Of a stretch of DNA of 30,263 bases, positions 11,849 through 20,001 are shown in pieces. A program made the position numbers and the translations under genes. This DNA comes from Amphimedon queenslandica. Taxonomy: Eukaryota > Porifera > Demospongiae > Haplosclerida > Niphatidae. The first letter of the stretch is position 1, and each line of letters opens with the position of its first letter. Below the pieces are notes generated by a model. That model had not been told where the DNA came from, did not search any database, and saw only the letters and a list, made by a program, of their open reading frames with translations. The stretch lies in the NCBI RefSeq assembly GCF_000090795.2, contig NW_003546242.1:105647-135909 (forward strand), read 5' to 3'.

Positions 11849-12063
11849 GTCTAGATCTATGCTGTATGACTATAGATGCTACAATAGTATGATTGACGAG
11901 AGTTACAAAAACGTAATTTAAAGCTATCGTGATCACGTGAGCTCTACATTTAAACCATAGATATTATAGACTACGTAACCTATAATTACGTAGTCTATAA
12001 TATCTATGATTTAAACTCACTTCGGAGTTTCCCAAGCGGAGTTTTCTATCATATCAAGACAAA
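11849..12063. promoter_or_regulatory. Shared divergent promoter region C/D
   Basis: These 215 bp lie between the start codons of divergent genes C and D. They contain ATCACGTGA (an E-box-like CACGTG) near 11932 and a large near-perfect inverted repeat at 11949-12015. Both arms of that repeat carry the word found in the A/B promoter. The promoter role is inferred from position. Confidence 0.5.
11949..12015. repeat. 29-bp inverted repeat (palindrome) in divergent promoter
   Basis: The arms are 11949-11977 and 11987-12015 with a 9-base loop (ACCTATAAT); 28 of 29 positions match, and the inner 22 are perfect. The arm includes CATAGATATTATAG followed by ACTACGTA. It could be a dimeric factor site, a cruciform-forming sequence or a tiny MITE. 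The 13-base word CCATAGATATTAT in the left arm is also present, in reverse, in the other divergent promoter. Confidence 0.85.
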
Positions 12064-14139
12064 ATGGGCAATAGTATATTTGGAACTGGAAGATATGGCG
12101 AAGAACAAGACACAGATGCATTTAGGTTAGCAGTTTTAATCCAGGAAGAGCATATAATTTCGTCATTTTGTGTAGAATGGGACCTACGGGAGCCTATAGC
12201 GAATCTTTCGCTACTGTCAGCGGCCATGAATCAACCGAAAAGTTTAAAAAGTTTGTTGTAAACGAATTCGTAAAATCTAGCAATAAAGTTGGAGATAAGT
12301 TCAGTGAATTTATGAAATTGAGGTATAAATTTTATTAGTAAGTAGTTAATGGATTATATTTTAGGGACTCCGAATTAGCTAAACTAGAAGAGGAGATAGG
12401 GTAAGCTTGAATAATTAACAGCCAGCATATTTTACTGTTTAATTAATGTATGCACTAAATATACATTCATGTCTGTATGTTTTTGCTAATAGAAAGTTAA
12501 AGCACTTTGAAAGAGATAATGAGCAATTGGAAAAGGCGTAAGAAACAACTCATTTTAAAATTAATGAAAATTTAAGTTTTTAATTAGTTTGAAAAATAGC
12601 CAGGATGCAATGTTTGCTTTAAGCAATGAACTTAAATTAAGAGTGCAAGCTATTGACAATCAAACACAAGAGTATGTAATTTGTACGTTTTTCAATTATG
12701 ATCTTTGCATCCCGGCATATAGGTTAGAATATTATAAACAAAGTTTTGTTGCATTAAAAAGGTATTAATTACTATTTTTGCCTTTTGTAATGACATACAT
12801 CTTAAATTAGAGAATTAGAATCTAAAAATGAAGAAATTGCAAAGCTAAACAAGTATTTGCAACTATATAGTATTGTCACCCACATATATTAGGTTGATAG
12901 ATCCGATGAGACAATTAAAGAGGAAAGGTCACTGTATTCAGCCTGGGGACATTGTGCATGATGATGTTGCAAGAGATTTTAAGCAGCTTTTTGATAAAAA
13001 AAACTTGTTAGAACCAATAGGAATAAAAAAAGTTGGAGAAAGAGCCCCTGAGTTGACAAAGTTATTTGAGGTATATGCATAATGCATTATTAGAGACATA
13101 AAGTTTATTCTATTATACAGATTGCATATGATGTTTGTAAAGACCATTTGATAGAAATAGCTAAAAAGGAGCTTGAAAAGCTATTTGAGCCTCCTGCTCA
13201 TGTATTCACTGAACAGGAAAGAAAAAATGAAGAAATTTACCTTCCATGGCAGTCTCGCCAAGAGGCTTTGTCTCTTCTTCTGTCAAATTTAAAAATTCAG
13301 TTTATGCCTGATGACCTGACTGTTGAGGTGGGTGATTAATATTATTTCTGAATGTACATTTAATTTAGCATTGGTAATAATAGGTCACAAAGAAAGATAA
13401 AATGTATGAAAGTGCTGACATGCAAACTGTTGTGGAACAGGTGATTGAACTGACTTGGAGAATGGTGAACCTTTCTCCTCCAGTTTCTTTTGGCAAAATG
13501 TCTTTTTCTGAAGATTTAGATGTTTATGATGTGACTGATATGGAAAATTTGTTAGGTGAAGGAAAAAAATACATAGTTAAATATAGACGGCCAGTATTAT
13601 TTTTTGGTCCGCTTGGCATTGTTGGATATAAAGGAAGCGTTGCAATTTATCCACCAGTAAGTATACTTGATTATGCTGTACCATACTTTAATTTGATTAA
13701 CAGCAACCAGAGCATTCTACACTGTTAGAGCAAGGTATGCTTATTGATGATGCAAGCTTTGATAATGATGCTCCTGGAGTATCTGACCTCACAAAAGGAG
13801 AGGAGTGTAAAAGTAAGTTATTTAAAATCAACATTGTGGACAATTATAGTTATAAAATAGGTGAAGAAGATGTGAAAAGGACAGATTTATGTGCATCTAG
13901 CAAGGTATATATAATAACCTTAAATGCTGCAATTATTACAGCCTTGTACAAAGATGTCACAAGAAAGTGCTTCATGCCCAAATGGAGCAAACCAAATGAA
14001 TACTAGTTTAAGGCAGAAAAAGAAAAAGAAGAAGAAGAAAAAATCAAAAGAGCATAAAGAGATTGAGCAAGATCTTGAGAAATCAGACTGTGCGGACAGC
14101 AATAATAGTGATGATAATGAATTAGATAAAGTAGATTAA
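12064..14139 (+). CDS. MIEAP/SPATA18-like coiled-coil protein D
   Basis: Spliced model, 13 exons: 12064-12125, 12176-12322, 12365-12400, 12493-12537, 12588-12671, 12723-12761, 12811-12852, 12893-13070, 13121-13327, 13384-13656, 13704-13812, 13861-13904, 13942-14139; 487 aa. The introns are 37-92 nt and all phases agree. ATG 12064 is preferred because its exon splices in frame over a 50-nt intron; ATG 12177 is a shorter alternative. Residues about 60-165 form a coiled coil cut into many small exons. Then come I-Q-P-G-D-I-V-H-D-D (about 167-176), I-A-Y-D-V-C-K-D-H-L (exon at 13121) and W-R-M-V-N-L-S-P-P (W about 305) with Y-R-R-P-V-L-F-F-G-P-L-G-I-V-G-Y-K-G. The tail has nine consecutive lysines and ends acidic (D-N-E-L-D-K-V-D). 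It is a paralogue of A and head-to-head with C. The MIEAP-like label rests on motif layout only. Confidence 0.78.
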
Positions 14140-14597
14140 ACAATACACTAGCAACACTACTTTATGACATTCAATGTATTTATTGTGTATAATAATGCGT
14201 ATGATATGTCATTAGACTTGATGACCTTTGTGTAGTTTTGTGCTATAACATAGTTTGCATACATGTACGTATGTGATTAGGACCTTTGCCAAGTACACAC
14301 GTACCAGAAGGAACTAACTTTTGGCAGTGAGCACTGAGCAGCTGCCAACTCACAAAATAACAGTAAAGCCAACCTCGGTGCACCTAAACAAACGGGCAAT
14401 CTATGGCCAATTGGATTGACAAAGAATGAACAAATGTAGCCTCGCGTAGGAGGGGCCGGGCTGGATACGCATAGATCATTACTGTATGTGTGTACGTGTG
14501 GGTGGAACTATGGGCGGAGCATAGTTGCGTATATTCGTTCAGTATTGTGAGCTAGCTAGTGAAACCATTGACCTCGACCGGACCTGGACTGTGACTA
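14140..14597. promoter_or_regulatory. Intergenic region before the double-unit gene
   Basis: These 458 bp lie between the stop of gene D and ATG 14598. A GC-richer patch around 14400-14590 (GGGGCCGGG near 14453) stands out from the AT-rich surroundings and may be the promoter and 5' untranslated part of the next gene. No canonical AATAAA for gene D and no recognisable RNA gene were seen. Confidence 0.35.
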
Positions 14598-17297
14598 ATG
14601 GCCTCAAATTTAGTCAAAGACGTTGCTGAGGAGAACAAGTAAGCATTTAAAATTATACATTATGACCTATCATAATGCAGATTGGTTGTTGTAAACTTAT
14701 ACAATAATATTAAACCTGGAGATACCACTCATGAAGACATTCATCTGAAGTATAAGGAGTATTTTACTAAATTCAGCAAAAGAATGAAAATATTCATTCA
14801 ACCAGTTGATGCTTTAGTACAACAATTACCATGTTATATACTTCAGGTATCATTCAATTGTTTAAATCAATATATATTATTCCACATTATTCAGTTTAAC
14901 AATTGTCCTTGTGTTTCCTATTATATTCATGAGCAATTTTAGTCATGTACAATGTGAACTACTTATTTTTATGAATTAAGATGCCAAGCTAGGATTCGGA
15001 ACAATTAGGATAAAAATTAGAGGCATTCCAAATGTATAAGATTTTCTAAATCTTACTCGTGATGTTTCAGTACAGGTAGTTTTGGGTCATAATGCATAGC
15101 AGTTTGTATATATCAGCCTTAAAACTCTTAATTCAAAAATGACTTGAGCTGTAATTCACATTACAAAGATTCAGACGCATACAAGCTCAGCATGCAAGGC
15201 AATTACTACTTTATAAATCAGTGGATACAGGACCATAAATTGACATAAATCTGGTATAATTTTAAGTGATAATTTTTGTATGGCAATGAGGCATACTAAA
15301 TTTAGAATTGCTAATATTTCCTTTTTACCTATTGATATAATTGGCTAAATGGCAGCATATGAAATTTTCCAGCATAAACTTTTCATTTTGTATTTTATCA
15401 CCATTAAAAATACCAGATTTACGATATTTTTAAAAATTATTTCTTTTTAAAAGTTACTAAAATAATAGTAAAAAAAATTTGTCATTACATGTATTTATGG
15501 ACAAAAATATGTACCATTATAGTGGGTATATTTTGTCTAGGGAAATGTTTATGTTTTAGAAATGTTCCTTTTTTTCATGCTGAGCATGCAGCCATTTGCA
15601 CACGTGATACTTAGGAAACACCTTTTTTATTTAGAAAATATTTGTTTCACAAAGAATGAGAACAAAAAGAGAAATTCCGACAGAATATACCCATTACACA
15701 GTAGTTGCCTGAATAGTATTGTATATCTCTATATTAGTTTCTTACTCTATTTGATTTTAATTTTTTTAATCAACTAAGGTTACTTATTACATTTGCCAAA
15801 AGCACCTTCTATCTGGTGCATTAATGGATCTGTTTTGTGAAAATGTTAAAAATTATGAAATTCCAGAGAAGATTAAGCAGGTATTGACTTATCTATTCAT
15901 AAAGTCACTAGGTATTAACTTTAATTTAGGTAGCATGTGATGATAGAGATAGCAATCTGATATCACTTTCTCAATTGTTTTCTATAAAAAAAATCAATGA
16001 AAATGAATGGGAACTACTAAAAGCTGGTTTTGGAGTATACCTATATGTATGTGAAGCTAAATGTCAAGATCCTTTAATTCGTATTACCAATGAAGTAATC
16101 ATCATTAGATTTTCTGTATAAAAATTCTTTATTAGGTATTAGAAGTTGTACCAAAAAATATTCCTTTATCACAAGACAAAATAAAAGAGATGGTTGATAA
16201 AGCAGTTTGTTTGGTGTGGGATATGGTAACAATAGTACCACCTGCTATTGTCTATCAACCAACTGAGTATGATGAAGAATGGCATGAAAAGCGTATTACA
16301 AGCTGGAAAGATAATTTGCCATATAATCCAGTAGTATATTTTCAACCAGTGCTATTCTATAGTGCACTAGGTCATGTAGGATGCAAAGGAACTATTGGAA
16401 ACACCCAACCTAACAATATTACATTGATTCAATGTCATTGTTTGCCACAAACAGAATTACACAAGTAAAATAGAATAAATTCTTTAAATTTTTACCTTAT
16501 CTATAGACCTCTTGAATCAATTCAAGTTACAAATGCAAGGTTAGAATGATGAACATAATTATTTATTTGTGAACATAACAGTTCAAAAGATACTGCCAGT
16601 ACTATTAAAGCTGATTCAGGAAAGTAAGCACAACTTGTTGATTGTAATGTTGAGTGACATGTATACTCATTGTTATTAGCTTTCAATCTTCACAGCAAAC
16701 ACTTGTAGATGAAAAAAGTGGTGGTGCTACTAAATTTGATGGTTGTTACACTTTTACTTCAGCTGATGAAGATTTAGCTAGTTTACTACCGGTACTTTCA
16801 TCTCAACAGTGTAGACCCATCATAATTTTAAATTAGTATCTCAGCAGTGTATATTTAAGAAAACAATCAGTTGATGAGGCATTACCAAGCATTCAAGATT
16901 CAAAGTAAAATTTATAATTATACTGTCAAATCATGTACTTTTCTAGAGATGAAGCAGTCGACACAAGTCAATGCTCAAAGTAAACAAAACCCTTAAGTTT
17001 ACTGTCAAAAATGTAAAATTTCTGAAACTTAGTAGTGTTGGTATGACTGTTTCTCAGAATACGTTGTTATCCAACTCCAAGGATGTTGACAAAAATTTTG
17101 ATAATAGTGATGATAGAAATGCTCTTGCTATAGTACCAAATAAGGACAATTCTGATTCAGAGGAAAACAGGTGCAGTTGTTTTTACAGTAAACCAAATTT
17201 ATCAGTCCAACCCTATAGTACTAATGATAATTTGGTTAGTGACAAGGTGACTCCTATCTGTGATAGGCCAGGTGATAAAATTGTTGTGGTTGTGTAA
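14598..17297 (+). other. MIEAP-like unit 1 (possible separate gene)
   Basis: If the last splice is not used, the frame runs on from 17033 to TAA 17295-17297 (ending K-I-V-V-V-V), giving a separate 451-aa protein. The long Ser/Asp/Asn-rich stretch after the W-D-M-V domain (exons from 16507) looks like an unstructured linker or tail. A further in-frame stop (TAG 16834-16836) would be used if the intron at 16792-16836 were retained, giving an even shorter form. Confidence 0.5.
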
Positions 17298-19202
17298 TAA
17301 GATACTATTATTGAACAGATGGTGATGTTATTCATTCACCCTGGCTTAATAATGAAGAACTATCAGACAATAAGTAAGACAATCCTTGAATAGTAAGCAT
17401 GAGTCACATGACTTTAGTTTACTTCTGCTTGAAGTCAACAGATTATGTCATAACATTAATATTGGTGACATTACTCATGAAAGTGTTTGCTTAACTTTCA
17501 ATGAGTACTTTGTCATGTTCAACAGACAATTCAAGCAGCTTGTACACTCTCAAGACCCAGTGCAATCAGTGATATGTTTAGTTGTACAGGTATAAGTGTA
17601 TTAATAATTTATTCATTATGCCTATACTCTTGGTTGTTAAAATAGACAGCTTATAAGTTGTGTGTTGAGTACATACTTGAAGGTCCAGTAATGAAAAAAT
17701 TCAACGATTCTCCTGATAGCATTTTAAACCAATTGCCAAAAGCAGTTAAAGAAATTCTATCCAGCAGAAACGTAACAAATTATTTGTCGTTGTAATTGAT
17801 TATTGTTTGTTTACTTAGAAACTTGAAACTCTATTTGTACCATGCGCAATTAAAAATGGTGATCACTGGGAACTATTAAAGATCAGTTATAGTTACCTAT
17901 TGTGCATATCAAAAGCAAAATCACTCTGCCCCTTCGCTGAAATTCAGAATCAGGTGCTACTGCTGAATATCATTCATTGCAACTTCATGTGATAACTGTT
18001 ATTACTAGGTATTAGCCATTGTTTCTGATCAGATTGAAGAACCAATACAAAAGCTAATAGAAAAAGCTGTTCATGTCACATGGGATATGGTTACATTAGT
18101 ACCACCTGCTATTGTTGCTCAACCACCAGACATTAATGAAGAATGGCATGAGATACGAACGACTTACTGGAATGACAGCACTCATAATCCTTTGATCTAT
18201 TTTAAACCAGTATTATTTTACAGTGCATTAGGACAAGTAGCATGTAAAGGAGAAGTAGGTAATGTTTTAAGAAGTAATGCAGTTGTACTGCATCATCAAG
18301 AACATGAGACAAAAAGGTATTATTGTATCACTTGGCAAGTTAATTGTATATTTTATTTAGTCAACAAAGCAGTGAAAACATATCACATGAGGCATTTCCT
18401 GTACCAGATTTGAGTATTATGCTTAATGAAGCTGATGATGAAATGTCAGTGGACTACTATATGTAATCTACTATACTTGATATTGTGTGCATAGATCTAA
18501 TCGGGTCGAAAAAACTGAGTTGCAGCTAAAAGTCTTCCATAGTGTATCAATTAAGACAAATCCTCCAGCAAAGTATGTACAATTTTGTATTTATTTTACT
18601 TAATTGACCCTGCACCAACTTGTCTTTGAAAACCTTTTTTTTTCAGTTTTTTTGCCTTTAAAACTTTATGCTTTATGTTTATGTATTATCATTCACAATA
18701 ATGGGTATTTAGCAATTAGTATACAGTCTAAATATAATATAATTTTGGATCATTTTTACTCTCAGGATTTTATATGCTCCTGAATATGAAGTTACTTGGA
18801 GATCTTGTTCAAACTGTGGGACAAATGCCATGATCAGTGATAGGTCAACTTGTGAACATTGTAATAATGTGAGATTATTATTATTGTTCTACTTACTTAT
18901 AATTATTATAGTCTGCACCAGACTATTTGGCATGGTCAATATTAACACTCTTGTGCTGCTTCTGGCCTTTTAGTATTCTTGCCTTAGTTTACTCCATGGA
19001 GGTATGTCAATAATAACTTTTGTCTTTATAATGCTTTTCCTAGACAAGGCATCATAACGCTAGCAGCAATTATAAAAGAGCTTCTAAATCGTCAAAAATG
19101 GCAATGATATATAATTATTTTTCTTTTTTCACTGGAATTTTATTGATAATAATCCTTACAATGTCTGTGGCAGCCTTTCTAGTATATTGTGCTTTGTATT
19201 AA
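14598..19202 (+). CDS. Tandem double MIEAP-like protein with C-terminal CD225/dispanin domain
   Basis: One continuous model of 21 exons: 14598-14638, 14681-14846, 15779-15880, 15930-16094, 16136-16464, 16507-16539, 16582-16623, 16680-16791, 16837-16904, 16947-16979, 17033-17271, 17319-17373, 17442-17589, 17646-17771, 17819-17953, 18009-18316, 18361-18444, 18495-18572, 18766-18868, 18912-19001, 19044-19202; 871 aa. All borders are GT..AG with matching phase; introns are 41-68 nt except 932 and 193 nt. Unit 1: I-K-P-G-D-T-T-H-E-D (about 23-32), W-D-M-V-T-I-V-P-P (W about 186). Unit 2: I-N-I-G-D-I-T-H-E-S (about 467-476), W-D-M-V-T-L-V-P-P (W about 623). Then C-x2-C...C-x2-C (about 769-787) and the CD225-like part, P-D-Y-L-A-W-S-I-L-T-L-L-C-C-F-W-P-F, with membrane segments near 794-815 and 842-870. 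No long N-terminal coiled coil, unlike A and D. Doubtful joins: 17271/17319 (otherwise unit 1 ends at TAA 17297) and 18444/18495 (otherwise stop 18466), so this could be two or three genes. Confidence 0.6.
14847..15778 (+). other. Oversized intron (932 nt)
   Basis: The intron lies between C-Y-I-L-Q (ending 14846) and V-T-Y-Y-I-C (from 15779), phase 0. Its counterparts in A, D and unit 2 are 50-57 nt, so some 870 nt were gained here. The body is AT-rich with no credible open frame, and I could not delimit inverted ends or a target duplication. Confidence 0.6.
17319..18466 (+). other. MIEAP-like unit 2
   Basis: The exons at 17319, 17442, 17646, 17819, 18009 and 18361 repeat the order and intron phases of unit 1 (cf. 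exons from 14598 to 16464). Shared motifs are G-D-I-T-H-E, W-E-L-L-K, V-P-P-A-I-V, E-E-W-H-E and F-Y-S-A-L-G-x-V-x-C-K-G. No good independent start codon lies in frame at the head of the unit: the frame into 17442 is open upstream without a convincing ATG. That supports reading it as a continuation of unit 1. Without splicing at 18445 the protein ends at TAA 18464-18466 (after D-Y-Y-M). Confidence 0.6.
18495..19202 (+). other. Four-cysteine knuckle plus CD225/dispanin module
   Basis: Exons 18495-18572, 18766-18868, 18912-19001 and 19044-19202 encode, in order, a short linker, R-S-C-S-N-C-G-T-N...T-C-E-H-C (likely zinc-binding C-x2-C pair), a first hydrophobic segment (L-A-W-S-I-L-T-L-L-C-C-F-W-P-F-S-I-L-A-L-V-Y-S), a basic Ser/Lys-rich loop (T-R-H-H-N-A-S-S...K-R-A-S-K-S-S-K) and a second hydrophobic segment running to the stop TAA 19200-19202. 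This is the classic CD225/dispanin (IFITM-related) two-pass layout. No in-frame ATG opens the first exon of the module, so it is more likely the 3' end of the upstream gene than a gene on its own. Confidence 0.75.
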
Positions 19203-19255
19203 TGGATTATAATAATAATTTCATTATAGTTTTTGTATTTTTATAATAGTAGCAT

Positions 19256-19265
19256 NNNNNNNNNN
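19256..19265. other. Assembly gap (10 N) with vector-like edge
   Basis: Ten Ns stand at 19256-19265. The first bases after them, CTAGAGGATCC (19266-19276), equal the XbaI-BamHI part of common pUC-type polylinkers, so the right side of the gap may start with unremoved cloning sequence. The real distance and even the adjacency of the two sides are unknown. Confidence 0.8.
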
Positions 19266-19276
19266 CTAGAGGATCC

Positions 19277-19679
19277 CTTAAGGGACACGTTCACGGAAAT
19301 AGAATGCACACGTTACTGTAGAGGAAGTAAACATTAAATTGGGCGTGCAACAGATCATTAATTAATAGTTATGACACGTGTTTAGACACGTGTAGAGAGT
19401 AGAGACAGCAATCAGTCGCAGAACCAGGAGTAGGCATCTGTAGAACACTTCTCTCGAACAGAATTAGCTCTTTTGCCACCCCAAGATACTCTTTTTAGTG
19501 AAGAAACACCAGGAATATTTACAAGTAGCCACTCGAGTAGCCATTTTGCCTTAATTATTAGGGGCGCGGCCGCACATTATGAATAGTTATCAACACTAAA
19601 CGTCATCATTAATGATGTCATCTTGAAAAACAGGCCAGTTTTTCAAGATGACGTGCTTCCGTGCGTGTGTCCCTTTAAG
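19277..19679. mobile_element. MITE-like element with TTAAGGGACAC ends
   Basis: The left end TTAAGGGACACGTTCACGGAA and the right end, in reverse, TTAAAGGGACACACGCACGG agree at most positions, giving inverted ends of about 22 bp and an element of about 400 bp. It holds an internal perfect hairpin (19617-19652) and no coding frame. Its left end abuts the vector-like bases beside the gap, so it may be truncated there. Confidence 0.5.
19617..19652. repeat. Perfect 15-bp hairpin
   Basis: GTCATCTTGAAAAAC (19617-19631) pairs perfectly with 19638-19652 around the loop AGGCCA. It lies inside the MITE-like element and is probably part of its structure, not a terminator. Confidence 0.8.
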
Positions 19680-19762
19680 TTTGGGCTCACTGGCTCAGCT
19701 CACGTGACTATTAGAGGTGTGGCAAATTTGCGCCTCATGGTGCCTTCACTGCCTTGAAGTTG

Positions 19763-20001
19763 ATGGATAGTAGCAACAAGCCCAGTAATAAAGGTATTGT
19801 AAAGGTACTGAACAGTTTTCACATTATTAAACTATTAGGTAGAGAGAAGAGACAGCTTGGAGCGGCTAGTATCATTCTAGAACTACCCAATGAGGTGAGG
19901 TGTGGACTGTGGAGTGTGTGTTATATATATGTAATGTATGATTTTATTTTGACAGCCTGTGAGACAAGTACAAAGATGGCTAATAAGAGAACCCCAGCGT
20001 G
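19763..20001 (+). CDS. Possible 5' exons of an unrecognised gene
   Basis: Three exons fit together in phase: 19763-19793, 19839-19894, 19956-20001, with introns of 45 and 61 nt, the size usual in this window. They would encode M-D-S-S-N-K-P-S-N-K-G-R-E-K-R-Q-L-G, then A-A-S-I-I-L-E-L-P-N-E and P-V-R-Q-V-Q-R-W-L-I-R-E-P-Q-R, ending at a GTTAGT donor (20002). I found no continuing exon downstream and do not recognise the product. It could be the start of a gene broken by mis-assembly or transposons, or chance. The unspliced open frame over it (19754-20011) is less convincing. Confidence 0.3.

Noticed and set aside
11493..11921. 142-codon plus-strand frame
   Set aside because: It is antisense to the first exon of HSPA12-like C and crosses its start.
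19561..19573. GCGGCCGC (NotI-like) word as cloning artefact
   Set aside because: It sits inside the inverted-end element away from the gap, and an 8-base GC word can occur naturally; only CTAGAGGATCC at the gap edge is suspicious.
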